This document shows positions 25,496-34,381 of a DNA stretch of 64,000 nucleotides, in pieces. The notes under the pieces are model-generated. The model saw only the letters and a program-made list of their open reading frames with translations. It searched no databases and was not told the DNA's origin. Each line of letters opens with the position of its first letter. The first letter of the stretch is position 1. The translations under genes were made by a program, and so were the position numbers. Source of the DNA: CAYVQF01 sp964454015 (GTDB taxonomy: Bacteria; Myxococcota_A; Bradymonadia; UBA4248); contig CAYVQF010000017.1 in the NCBI GenBank assembly GCA_964454015.1, positions 21,187 through 85,186 on the forward strand, in the 5' to 3' direction.

Positions 25496-25978
25496 ATGAT
25501 CCACGAAAAAATCGCCCAACAACGCCTGCGCAACGCCGGCCTGCGCGCCACCGCCGCCCGGCGCAAGGTCCTCACCGCCCTCATCGCGCACCAAGGTCCG
25601 CTCCGCCACGGCGACCTCCTCCAGGGCGCCGCCGCCGACCTGGACCGCGTCACAGCCTACCGCGCCTTGAGCGCTCTCTGTGAGCACGACCTGGCCCATC
25701 GCGTCCAAGGCACGGACGGCGTGTGGCGATACTGCGCCCACACCCCCGCGCTCAGCGGCTGTCCAGGCGGCCACGCCCACCTCCTCTGCGAGATCTGCGG
25801 CGAGATGTGGTGTGTCCTCACGGCCAGCCTGCCCCGCGTCGAGGTGGGCGAGTTCCGGGTCGCGGGCAAGCAGATGGTCATCTACGGCTGCTGCGCCGCC
25901 TGCTACGCCATGCTGCCCCAGCCGGGCACGCCCTCGGCCCGTGGCCCCCAGAACGATTCACCCGTCTCCACAACTTGA
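25496..25978 (+). CDS. Fur-family metal-responsive transcriptional regulator
   Basis: 160 residues, ATG start. The N-terminal winged helix begins LRNAGLRATAARRKVLTALI and includes the recognition region LDRVTAYRALSALCEHDLAH (compare VYRTL in Fur). The dimerisation domain has two Cys pairs, CEICG and CCAAC, which usually bind structural zinc, and a His-rich GGHAHLLCE segment. Whether it is Fur, Zur, Nur or PerR cannot be decided by eye. The operator-like palindrome just upstream and the divergent rubrerythrin make a metal/peroxide regulator likely. The genes that follow include a TonB receptor and a metal ATPase. Confidence 0.9.
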   Translation: MIHEKIAQQRLRNAGLRATAARRKVLTALIAHQGPLRHGDLLQGAAADLDRVTAYRALSALCEHDLAHRVQGTDGVWRYCAHTPALSGCPGGHAHLLCEICGEMWCVLTASLPRVEVGEFRVAGKQMVIYGCCAACYAMLPQPGTPSARGPQNDSPVSTT

Positions 25979-26039
25979 GTGCCCCAGGCGTCACCCTGAC
26001 GCGTCGCAGGCACCCACTCACCAACAGGATCCTCCGTTC

Positions 26040-26831
26040 ATGAAAAAACTCGTCTTCCTGATCCCCTCCCTCCTCCTCTTCGTGGCCTGCGACGAACAAG
26101 ACACAGACGTCAAGGTGCCGACTGAGGCCGTCACCCTCACCGTGGCCGTGGAGGGCGTCGAGCAGGCGCTGTCCCTGGCGACCCTGACCGCGCAAGAGGG
26201 GCCCAGCGGCGTCGCCGAGGTCAATCTCTTGGCCGTGCTAAGCGCCGCCGCCCCTGACGCCAACCTGGCCGACTTCGTCTGTGATTTCGTCGCCGAAGAC
26301 GGCTTCCGCACCTCGGACAAAGGCGTCGGCTGCGAGCCTCTGCCGTGCCAACAAAGCGAGAACGCTTGGGTCGAGGTCAACACGGGAGATCTGCGCTGGT
26401 TGCCCGAGCTGGGGATGCGCGGTTGTTACGGCCCCAAAGCCCTGCGTCGCGTCGAGCTCAGCCCGGCGCCGCCGCCCGTGGAAGGCATCGTCATCACCGT
26501 CGCCGTCGCCGACACCGACCATCCCGTGTCTTTGCTCGACCTCGAGCCCAGCCTCGGCCCCGACGACCTGATGGAAGTCGGCCTCGACGCGGTGCTCTTG
26601 CAGGCCGAGCCGGCGGGCGCCCTCGCGGACTACCTCTGCGATTTCGTCTCGGCCGATGGCTTCCGCACCTCCAGCAAAGGCGAGGGCTGTGAGCCCATCT
26701 CCTGCGCCCGCACGGCCAACGCCCGTCTGGACGTGGCCACGGGCGACATGCGCTGGCTCGAAGAGGAGGCCGACCTCCGCGGCTGTTATCGCCTCTCGGC
26801 GCTGCGCCGGGTGGAGCTCATCCTGCCGTGA
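26040..26831 (+). CDS. Lipoprotein with two tandem Cys-containing repeats
   Basis: 263 residues from ATG 26040, with a lipoprotein signal (VFLIPSLLLFVACDE). The mature part is an internal duplication of a ~110-residue domain. Repeat 1 has FVCDFVAEDGFRTSDKGVGC and ends GCYGPKALRRVEL; repeat 2 has YLCDFVSADGFRTSSKGEGC and ends GCYRLSALRRVEL. Conserved Cys in each unit suggest disulfides or a bound ligand. The family is not recognised. Its TGA overlaps the ATG of a TonB-dependent receptor, so it is probably an accessory surface lipoprotein of that receptor. Confidence 0.85.
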   Translation: MKKLVFLIPSLLLFVACDEQDTDVKVPTEAVTLTVAVEGVEQALSLATLTAQEGPSGVAEVNLLAVLSAAAPDANLADFVCDFVAEDGFRTSDKGVGCEPLPCQQSENAWVEVNTGDLRWLPELGMRGCYGPKALRRVELSPAPPPVEGIVITVAVADTDHPVSLLDLEPSLGPDDLMEVGLDAVLLQAEPAGALADYLCDFVSADGFRTSSKGEGCEPISCARTANARLDVATGDMRWLEEEADLRGCYRLSALRRVELILP

Positions 26832-28837
26832 TGCTGGACCGCCTCGCCCATGCCCGCGGCCACTTGCCCTGCACGGTGGCAGCGGCCCTGCTGCTGCTCA
26901 TGGCCAGCAGCGCCGCTGCCACCGCCCAAGATCTGCCCCCCTCAGAAGAAGACGGCGACGACCCCCTCTGGCTCGCCCCCATCGACGTCGAGGCCGCGCC
27001 CTCCGACGACCTCCCCCCTCCCCTGCACCGCCGCAGCGTCGCCGTCCAGCCTGGCAGCGATGGCCACACGGCCGCCCTCGCCGGCGGCGCCGGCGTCCAG
27101 CTCCGCCCCAGCGCCAAAGGCGACCTCAGCGGCACCTTCGGCGGCTTTCGCCAGCGCCAGGTCGCGTTCACCCTCGAAGGCGCGCCCCTCGCCCAACCTT
27201 ACGACGGCGCCGTCAGCATCGCCGCCTTGCCCGCCGCCTGGTTCGCCGCCGTCACCCACCACACGCCCGGCGCCGACCTCGGCAACGGCGGCAGCATGGG
27301 CGGCGGCGTCGACCTCAGCCTCCGCGCCCCTGGGGGCGAGGGCCCCTTGATCGGCGGCGAGCTCAGCTATGCCTCCCCGTGGGGCGGCGAAGCCAGCCTC
27401 TGGCACCACGCCGGCTACGGGCCGCTGCGCTGGGTCCTCGTCGGTGGCCTCGCCGCCCACGACCCGTGGCGCATGGCCGCCGCCTTCACCCCCACTGCCA
27501 ACGAAGACGGCCACCGCCGCGACAACAGCGACCGCCAGCAGGCCCACGCCCTCGCCCGAGTCGAAGCCGATGTGGGCCAGGGCCGCCTCGGCGCCCACTT
27601 CGGCTGGATCGAAGCCGAACGCGGCCTGCCGCCCTCTACCACAGCCAATCTCCCCCGCTACTGGCGCTTCTCCACCTGGCGCAGCGTCCTCAGCGGCGTC
27701 CACTACGACAGCGGCCCCGCAGACACGCTGCGCACGGTGCTCCGCACCTGGGTCCACCATTACCACAACGTCCTCGACGCCTACGACGACGCGACCTATC
27801 AGACGCGAGACCGCTTGGACGCCTTCACCTCGCGCTGGAACGACTGGTCCCTGGGCCTATCGGCCCACCTCAGCACCGGCCCGTGGGCCCTGCCCCTGGG
27901 CGACCTGGACCTGGCCCTGCGCGGCGAAGTCCAGCTCCACCGGCACCAGGCCGACGCCCGCGATCCCCTTCATCAGTGGCAGATCGAAGTCGCCCCGGGG
28001 GCCAACTGGGAGCTCACTCCCGCCTGGCGCCTCCTCGGCGAAGTCGGCCTCAGCGCCAACTACGTCGGCGACCCCGAAGCGTCCCCAGTCGATCCCTGGG
28101 CCAAGGCGCTCTTCGCCACCCTCGGCGCCGACTGGGAGCCCCCAGGCCGCCCCTGGCGCCTGGGGCTGCGCCTCTTGCGCAGCGTGCGCCTGCCCACCCT
28201 CAAGGAGTGGGTCAGCGACTTCGGCACGGCCTTCAGCGACACGGGCGCCCTGCGCCCCGAGTCGGCCTGGACGGCGCGCTGCGCCGCGAGCTGGCGGCCG
28301 GCCTCCTGGCTCCTCCTCAGCAGCACCCTCTCGGCCTCGACCGTCAGGGATCTCCTCGAGGCCACCTGGCGCGAGGACGGCAGCCGCACCTTGGCCAACC
28401 TGCCGGCGGCCTACCTCCTCAGCGGCGAGCTCGGCCTGCGCTTGGGCCCCTGGGCGGGGCTCGGCGTCGACCTGAGCTACCAGGCCCTCTTGGCCCGGAC
28501 CTGGGACGCGCACGCCGCCTTGGCCTACCGCCCGCCGCATCACCTGGACGCCGTCGTCCGTTATCAGCCCTTGGCCGCCCTTCAGCTCTGGGTGCGCGGC
28601 GAGTGGCTGGCGCAGCAGCGCGCCGAAGATCCCTTTCAGACCCGCGACGTCTACCTCGGGGCGCGCTTCGTCCTCGACGCCGGCGCTGCCTACGACCTGG
28701 GCCCGGTGCACCTCTGGGGCAAGCTGGCCAACGCCCTCGACATGGCGTATGCAGACGCCTGGGGATATCCAGCGCCCGGGCGAGCGCTCATGGTCGGGCT
28801 GCGATTGGAGACGAGCGCGCCGCAGCCGGACGAATGA
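26831..28837 (+). CDS. TonB-dependent outer-membrane receptor
   Basis: 668 residues; the ATG at 26831 overlaps the previous stop (TGATG). A signal peptide (VAAALLLLMASSAAATAQ) is followed by a plug domain (about 60-190, with GGFRQRQVAFTLEGAPLAQP and NGGSMGGGVDLSL) and a long beta-barrel of alternating strands with aromatic ends. The barrel includes a TonB-receptor-like segment (RLPTLKEWVSDFGTAF). The C-terminus does not end in a canonical aromatic residue, as ~10 residues follow the last strand. It imports a metal complex or similar ligand powered by TonB. Ligand unknown; the upstream Fur-family gene suggests a metal. Confidence 0.88.
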   Translation: MLDRLAHARGHLPCTVAAALLLLMASSAAATAQDLPPSEEDGDDPLWLAPIDVEAAPSDDLPPPLHRRSVAVQPGSDGHTAALAGGAGVQLRPSAKGDLSGTFGGFRQRQVAFTLEGAPLAQPYDGAVSIAALPAAWFAAVTHHTPGADLGNGGSMGGGVDLSLRAPGGEGPLIGGELSYASPWGGEASLWHHAGYGPLRWVLVGGLAAHDPWRMAAAFTPTANEDGHRRDNSDRQQAHALARVEADVGQGRLGAHFGWIEAERGLPPSTTANLPRYWRFSTWRSVLSGVHYDSGPADTLRTVLRTWVHHYHNVLDAYDDATYQTRDRLDAFTSRWNDWSLGLSAHLSTGPWALPLGDLDLALRGEVQLHRHQADARDPLHQWQIEVAPGANWELTPAWRLLGEVGLSANYVGDPEASPVDPWAKALFATLGADWEPPGRPWRLGLRLLRSVRLPTLKEWVSDFGTAFSDTGALRPESAWTARCAASWRPASWLLLSSTLSASTVRDLLEATWREDGSRTLANLPAAYLLSGELGLRLGPWAGLGVDLSYQALLARTWDAHAALAYRPPHHLDAVVRYQPLAALQLWVRGEWLAQQRAEDPFQTRDVYLGARFVLDAGAAYDLGPVHLWGKLANALDMAYADAWGYPAPGRALMVGLRLETSAPQPDE

Positions 28838-30219
28838 AGAAAATACCCGACGTCTTTGTCATCGTGACCCTGTTGATCATCCTGGCCTGCATCGCCACCT
28901 GGCTCATCCCGGGAGGCAGCTACAGCCGCCAGGAGGAGCTGGTCGCCGGTGAGCCGCGCCTGGTGGTGGTGCCCGGCACCTACGCCCCCGAGCCGGCCCA
29001 GCCCCAGCTCCTCGAAGCCTTCATGGCCCCCCTCAAGGGTTTCAAGCGCCTGGCCTCCATCATCGGCTTCATCTTCATCGTCGGCGGCGCCTTCCACCTC
29101 CTCAGCGCCAGCGGCGCCATCGCCGCCGGCATCGGCCAAGTGGTCAAGCGCCTGCGCCACCGGGCCTACCTCATCATCCCCTTGGTCATGGGGCTCTTCT
29201 CCCTCTTTGGCGCCCTCTTCGGCATGTGCGAAGAGGCCATGCCCTTCGTCCTCATCTTCGTCCCCCTGGCCCTGGCCCTGGGTTACGACTCCATCGTCGG
29301 CGTCTGCCTCTCCTTTCTCGCCGCGGGCGTCGGCTTCGCCGGCGCCTTCATCAACCCCTTCACCGTCCAGATCGGCCAGAGCCTAGCCGCCGTCGAGCCC
29401 CTCTCGGGCATGGGCTACCGGGTCATCGTCTGGCTCATCGCCACGGCCGTGGTCATCACCTGGGTCATGCTCTACGCCCGCCGCATCGCCCGCGATCCCA
29501 CCCGCAGCCCCATGTACGCCCTCGATCAGGTCCGCCGCGCCGAGCTCGCCGCCGCCCAAGAGGCGGCCACCCACTTCACCTGGCGCCACGCCATCGTCCT
29601 CGTGGCCCTGGCCACCACCATCGTCGTCATGATCCTCGGCTCGGTGCTCTGGGACTGGTACCTCTACGAAATCGCCGGCCTCTTCCTGGGCCTCGGCCTC
29701 AGCGCCGGCCTGGCCGCCGGCCTCGACGCCAACCGCATGGCCCGCGCCTTCGTCGACGGCTGCAAAGAGATGACCGCCGCCGCCCTCATCATCGGCTTCG
29801 CCGGGGGCATCGTGGTCATCCTCGAAGACGGCCGCATCATGGACAGCCTCCTCCACGGCATGGCCAGCGTCACCTTCCAGCTCCCCCCTTACGGCGCCGC
29901 CTCCCTCCAGTACCTCCTCCAAATCGGCCTGAACTTCTTCGTCCCTTCGGGCACGACCCAGGCCGCCCTCACCATGCCCATCATGGCGCCACTGGCGGAG
30001 CTCTCGGGCCTCACCCGCCAGACGGCGGTCCTCATCTTTCAGTTCGGCGACGGCTTCACCAACATGATCATCCCCACCTCGGGCATCACCGTCGGCACCC
30101 TCGCCATGGCCCGCATCCCCTTCTCCGTGTGGTTTCGCTGGTGTTGGCCCCTCCAAGTGCTCCTCTTCGTTCTGGTCCACCTCTTCCTCATTTACCCAGT
30201 GCTCACCGGCTGGTCTTGA
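28834..30219 (+). CDS. YfcC/DcuC-family inner-membrane carrier
   Basis: 461 residues, ATGA overlap with the receptor gene. About 12 membrane segments. The N-terminus (DVFVIVTLLIILACIATWLI, then PGGSY) and motifs such as FGMCEEAMPFVLIFVPLALA and FFVPSGTTQAALTMPIMAPL match the YfcC/DcuC C4-dicarboxylate/amino-acid carrier family. Two half-repeats each hold a re-entrant loop. Substrates of relatives include dicarboxylates and arginine/ornithine, so specificity is open. The tight overlap with the TonB receptor suggests joint expression and perhaps uptake of a metal-organic-acid complex, which is inference. Confidence 0.88.
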   Translation: MKKIPDVFVIVTLLIILACIATWLIPGGSYSRQEELVAGEPRLVVVPGTYAPEPAQPQLLEAFMAPLKGFKRLASIIGFIFIVGGAFHLLSASGAIAAGIGQVVKRLRHRAYLIIPLVMGLFSLFGALFGMCEEAMPFVLIFVPLALALGYDSIVGVCLSFLAAGVGFAGAFINPFTVQIGQSLAAVEPLSGMGYRVIVWLIATAVVITWVMLYARRIARDPTRSPMYALDQVRRAELAAAQEAATHFTWRHAIVLVALATTIVVMILGSVLWDWYLYEIAGLFLGLGLSAGLAAGLDANRMARAFVDGCKEMTAAALIIGFAGGIVVILEDGRIMDSLLHGMASVTFQLPPYGAASLQYLLQIGLNFFVPSGTTQAALTMPIMAPLAELSGLTRQTAVLIFQFGDGFTNMIIPTSGITVGTLAMARIPFSVWFRWCWPLQVLLFVLVHLFLIYPVLTGWS

Positions 30220-30258
30220 TCTGGGATCCACGCAAGCCATGTCTCGGGCCCACTCTCC

Positions 30259-32712
30259 ATGAGCTCCCTGTCGTCTGAACAGCGCGATCCCACCGCCGCG
30301 GGCTGCAAGCTCTGCGGCAGCCGCATCCCGGCCGGCCTGGAGACCTTCTGCTGCGCCGGCTGCGCCCATGTCTGGGAGGTCCTGACCTCGCTGCCGCCCG
30401 ACGCCCACGCCGACTACGTGGCCGCGGCCCGACGCCTGGGCCTCATCCCCAACGAGGACGGTGAATTCGCCCCTGAGGACCCTGCCAGCGCTGCTGCGGC
30501 CGCGGCGCACGCCCCTGCGGAGGTGGATCACGACGCCGTGGTCGAAGGGCGCTTCGAGTGCAGCGGTTTTTACTGCCCTTCCTGTGCCTGGGTCAGCGAG
30601 CAGATGCTGCGGGCCTGCACCGGGGTGGTCGATGCCCAGGTGGATTTCTTTACCAATACGGTGACCTTGCGCTACGACCTGCGCCTGGCCTCGCTGGACG
30701 CGCTGCGGCAGCGGCTGGCGCCCCTGGGCTATAGCCTGCGGCCGCTGGCGTCGGCCACGGGGGGGCAGAGTCGGCGGGCGACCCTGGCCCTGGTCATGGC
30801 GAGCGTCATGACCATGAACATCATGTCCTTGGCGTCGGTGCGCTATTTTGCCCAGCTCGGCTGGGTCGACGACGCGCCGGCGGCCCTGGTGTGGATTGAG
30901 GCGGTGCTCCTGCTGCCCGTGCTGTGGGTGGGCTGGTGGCCCATGCTGCATCGCGCCGCGGCGGGGTTGCGAGCGCGGCGGCCGACCATGGACCTCTTGG
31001 TGGCCATGGGGGTGAGCGCCGCCTTGGCCATGAGCGTGGTCTCCCTGTTGAGCGGGCGCGACGACATTTATTTCGAGACCTGCGCCGGGCTCATCACCAT
31101 CGCCTTGTTGGCGCGGATGGTCGAGGCGCGCCTGCGGGACAAGGCCGCGGCCGAGGTGGCGCGCTTGCTGCGGATGGAGGTGAGCCGGGTGCGGGTCATC
31201 GACGGCGACGCCGTCACCTATGCGGCCGTGGCCGAGGTCGCCGTGGGCACCCAGGTGCGTTTCCAGCAGGGGGAGACGGTGGTCTTCGACGGGGTGCAGG
31301 CCGCGGGTGAGGTGTGGCTCTCCGAGGCGATGTTGACGGGCGAGGCGCGGCCGCTGCGCAAGGGCGCAGGCGAGCGGGTCTTGGCGGGATCGCGGGTGGT
31401 GCGCGGCGTGGCAGAGGTCGTCACCAGCGCGGCTTATGACGCGACCCAACTGCGCCAGGTGGTGCTGGCCCTGCGGGTGGCCATGCAGAGCGCCGAGACC
31501 CGCTTGCGCTTGGCCGATCGGATCAGCGCCGCCTTCGTGCCCGTGGTGGTGGGGATCGCCGTCGCCGTGTGGTTGGCCCGGGTCGTGGCCAGCGGCTGGG
31601 GTGTGGCCTGGAGCGTCGACACCCTCTTCCCCTCGGTGGCGGTCTTGGTGGTGGCCTGTCCCTGCGCCTTCTCGCTGGCCGGTGCCTCGGCCTACACGGC
31701 GGTCTTTGGCCGCTTGGCGCGCCGCGGGGTCTTGGTGAAGAGCCCGGGCCAGTTGGAGGCCTTGGCGCGCATCACCCAGATCGTCTTCGACAAGACGGGC
31801 ACCTTGACGGCCGGGCGCATGAGCGTGGCCCGGGTTCACTGGCGCGACGCCGCCGCGGAAGAGGCCGAGTTGATCCGCGTGATGCTGGCCATCGAGCACG
31901 ACGCGCCCCATCCGGCGGCGGACGCCCTGCGGGCTTATTGGGTGCAGCGCGGCTTCAGCGCGGCGGCGCCGGAGGATCTGGAGGTCGAGGAGGTCCCCAG
32001 CGGTGGTCGCATCGGCCGCTGGACCGACCCGGTGAGCGGCGCGGCGCGGGAGCTGCGGGTGGGCGGCGCGCGCCTCTTCGCCGAGCCCTTCTTGCCGGCC
32101 GCGGCCGCGGCGGAGCACACCTGCGTGTGGGCGGGCTGGGGGGAGCGCCCGGTGCTGTGTCACCTCCTGGCGGACGCCATCAAGGAGGAGGCGCCAGCGG
32201 TCTTGGAGGCTCTGCGTGCCCTCGGTATGGACGCGACCATGCTCAGCGGCGACCGCCGCGAGGTGACGGGTGCCGTCGCGGGCGCCTTGGCGATCCACCG
32301 GTGGCAGGGGGAGCAGAGCTTGGAGGAGAAGGTGACCGCGACCCGCCGCCTGCGCCTGCAGGCGCAGGCGGCGGGTCGCGGGGTGGCCTTCGTCGGCGAC
32401 GGCACCAACGACGCCTTGGCCATGGCCGCCGCCGACGTCTCCGTGGCGGTGCCACGCGCCACCGACGAGGCGCTCCACGCCGGAGGTTTCGTGCTCTTGG
32501 GCGGCGATCTGCGCCAGCTCCCGTGGCTCTTCGCCGTCGGCCGCAAGCTGCGCCAGGTGGTGGTGAGCAACTATGTCTGGGCCTTCTCCTTCAACCTCCT
32601 CTTCGTGCCTCTGGCCGCCTTGGGCCACCTCACGCCCCTGGCGGCCATGGCCCTGATGGTGGCCAGCTCTACGGCTGTCTTGCTCAACGCCTTGCGCATG
32701 CGGCGCATCTAG
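30259..32712 (+). CDS. P1B-type copper-transporting ATPase (FixI/CcoI-like)
   Basis: 817 residues, ATG start 40 bp after the carrier. Order: N-terminal Cys cluster (CKLCG, CCAGC); heavy-metal domain with CPSC at 106-109; TM helices; the actuator loop with LTGEARPLRK; CPC metal site at 467-469 in VACPCAFSLAG; phosphorylation motif DKTGTLT starting at Asp511; hinge GDGTND; and last TM helices with SSTAVLLNALRM. The double-Cys N-terminus and CPC suit the CcoI/FixI (CopA2) group, which exports Cu+ to the periplasm for cytochrome oxidase assembly. No cytochrome oxidase genes are in the window. A nearly full-length antisense frame exists and is a composition artefact. Confidence 0.94.
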   Translation: MSSLSSEQRDPTAAGCKLCGSRIPAGLETFCCAGCAHVWEVLTSLPPDAHADYVAAARRLGLIPNEDGEFAPEDPASAAAAAAHAPAEVDHDAVVEGRFECSGFYCPSCAWVSEQMLRACTGVVDAQVDFFTNTVTLRYDLRLASLDALRQRLAPLGYSLRPLASATGGQSRRATLALVMASVMTMNIMSLASVRYFAQLGWVDDAPAALVWIEAVLLLPVLWVGWWPMLHRAAAGLRARRPTMDLLVAMGVSAALAMSVVSLLSGRDDIYFETCAGLITIALLARMVEARLRDKAAAEVARLLRMEVSRVRVIDGDAVTYAAVAEVAVGTQVRFQQGETVVFDGVQAAGEVWLSEAMLTGEARPLRKGAGERVLAGSRVVRGVAEVVTSAAYDATQLRQVVLALRVAMQSAETRLRLADRISAAFVPVVVGIAVAVWLARVVASGWGVAWSVDTLFPSVAVLVVACPCAFSLAGASAYTAVFGRLARRGVLVKSPGQLEALARITQIVFDKTGTLTAGRMSVARVHWRDAAAEEAELIRVMLAIEHDAPHPAADALRAYWVQRGFSAAAPEDLEVEEVPSGGRIGRWTDPVSGAARELRVGGARLFAEPFLPAAAAAEHTCVWAGWGERPVLCHLLADAIKEEAPAVLEALRALGMDATMLSGDRREVTGAVAGALAIHRWQGEQSLEEKVTATRRLRLQAQAAGRGVAFVGDGTNDALAMAAADVSVAVPRATDEALHAGGFVLLGGDLRQLPWLFAVGRKLRQVVVSNYVWAFSFNLLFVPLAALGHLTPLAAMALMVASSTAVLLNALRMRRI

Positions 32713-32853
32713 GCGCGGCGGACTAGCCTCCCTGGGGACGCCGCTGCGTGCATCGCCGCCGCCCTTGCGCCGGTGGCCAAAGCAGCCATAGTGGCGGCCT
32801 GAAGTGGGGCGCGGGACCTGGCCCTACCTCAACCCGTCGCCTGAGGAGCCCCC

Positions 32854-34368
32854 ATGGAGCGAGAGAAGCCCACCGGCCTGACCAACCCCATCGTCGAACG
32901 CCTGCGCCTGTGGCAGCGTTTCCACGTCCGCCTGACCATGGTCTATGCCGTCACCGTCTTGGTCGCCATTGGGACCATGGGCGTCTTGTATTACCGCCAG
33001 AGCCTCGCCACGGAGATGGAGGTCCTGCAGAACAAGCTCAACGCCAACACCTTGGCCATCGCCGAAATCTTGGCCCCCCTCCTCGAAAGTGAGCTCCAAG
33101 ACCAGCAGGTGGATGCGAGCACCACCGCGCGCTTGCAGAGCCACCTGGCGGCCATCGGCAAGGCCGACCGCGACATCGCCTCCTTCTACATCTTCGTCCC
33201 CACCGAGACGCCGGGGGTGCTGCGCTTCGTCGTCGACTGGACCCGGGATGACTCGGCGGCCCAGCCAGGCGAACGCTACGACGCACGCAACTCGGGCAAA
33301 ATGCTCGAGGCCTTCGCTGGACCCTTGGTGGAAGACCACCTCTACGAAGACCAGTGGGGCTGGTCTCTCTCGGGTTATGCCCCCGTCGTCGACAGCACGG
33401 GCCGCACCATCGCCCTGGTGGGCGCCGACATCCTCGCGCCGCGCATCGACAGCATCAAACGCCGGGTCTTGTGGGAGAGCGCGAGCGTCTTCGGCCTCAG
33501 CGCCCTCATCCTCATGGTCATCGCCGCCTTCGTCGGCGCCAACGTCCGCCGCCCCCTCAGCGCCATCATCGACGCCACCAACGCCATCGCCAGCGGCAAC
33601 TTGCGCGCCCGCTCCCAGCTCCTCCGCAGCGACGAGTTCGGCATCATCGGTCGCCACTTCGACGCCATGGCCAAAGGCCTCGAAGAGCGCGAGATGATCC
33701 GCGACGCCCTCGGGCGCTACATCAGCCCCGACGTCGCGGCCCGCGTCCTGGCCGATCCCGAGGGGCTCGAGCTCGGCGGCGAAGAGCGCGAGGTCACCAT
33801 CCTCTTCTCGGATCTGCGCGGCTACTCCACCATCAGCGAGCGCCTCAACCCCACCCAGGTCGTGCGCCTCATGAACCTCTACCTCGGCGCCATGCAGGAA
33901 GTGCTCGACGCCCACCAGGGCGTGGTCATCGAGATCCTCGGCGACGCCATCCTCGCCGTCTTCAACGCCCCCAACCGCCTGCCCGAGCACCCCACTCACG
34001 CCGTGCAATGCGCCGTCGCCATGCGCGACCGCCTGCACGCCCTCAACCGCGAGTGGGACGAGAGCGGCGAATCCAAGGTGTGGAAGGAGAGCGGCGCCAA
34101 AGATCTCGGCGCCCGCATCGGCATCCACACGGGCAGCGTGGTCGCCGGCAACCTGGGCAGCACCACCCGCATCAAGTACGCCGTCATCGGTGACGCCGTC
34201 AACGTCGCCGCGCGCGCCGAGGCCCTCAACAAGAGCCTGGATACGGAGATCCTCGTGACGGCCGACACCGTCGCCCGCCTGCCCGAGCCCCTGGCCGCCC
34301 TCGGCACGGAGCGCGGCGCCCACCCCGTCAAAGGGCGCCAACAAGCGGTCACGGTCTACGCTTTCTGA
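32854..34368 (+). CDS. Membrane-bound adenylate/guanylate cyclase with periplasmic sensor and HAMP
   Basis: 504 residues, ATG with GAGGAG upstream. TM1 about 26-46 (RLTMVYAVTVLVAIGTMGVL), a periplasmic sensor region (Cache-like, about 50-205, with SGYAPVVDSTGRTIALVGAD), TM2 about 210-230, HAMP about 231-283 (RRPLSAIIDATNAIASGNLR), and a class III cyclase catalytic domain to the end. Catalytic landmarks: metal Asp in FSDLRGYS, EILGDAILAVF with the second Asp, and IGDAVNVAARAE with the transition-state region. The usual purine-specifying Lys near the GDA motif is replaced by hydrophobic residues, so ATP versus GTP use is uncertain. Confidence 0.93.
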   Translation: MEREKPTGLTNPIVERLRLWQRFHVRLTMVYAVTVLVAIGTMGVLYYRQSLATEMEVLQNKLNANTLAIAEILAPLLESELQDQQVDASTTARLQSHLAAIGKADRDIASFYIFVPTETPGVLRFVVDWTRDDSAAQPGERYDARNSGKMLEAFAGPLVEDHLYEDQWGWSLSGYAPVVDSTGRTIALVGADILAPRIDSIKRRVLWESASVFGLSALILMVIAAFVGANVRRPLSAIIDATNAIASGNLRARSQLLRSDEFGIIGRHFDAMAKGLEEREMIRDALGRYISPDVAARVLADPEGLELGGEEREVTILFSDLRGYSTISERLNPTQVVRLMNLYLGAMQEVLDAHQGVVIEILGDAILAVFNAPNRLPEHPTHAVQCAVAMRDRLHALNREWDESGESKVWKESGAKDLGARIGIHTGSVVAGNLGSTTRIKYAVIGDAVNVAARAEALNKSLDTEILVTADTVARLPEPLAALGTERGAHPVKGRQQAVTVYAF

Positions 34369-34381
34369 GGGGAGCCCCCCA

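Noticed and set aside
26656..28833. Long plus-strand open frame leading into the YfcC-type carrier
   Set aside because: The 726 codons before the carrier ATG are Arg/Pro-rich and overlap the TonB receptor in another frame. Only the part from 28834 is protein-like.
29383..32628. 1081-codon open frame on the minus strand
   Set aside because: It lies antisense to the carrier and P-type ATPase genes, whose motifs are intact. The frame is His/Gly/Arg/Gln-rich with no domain, as expected from GC-rich third positions.
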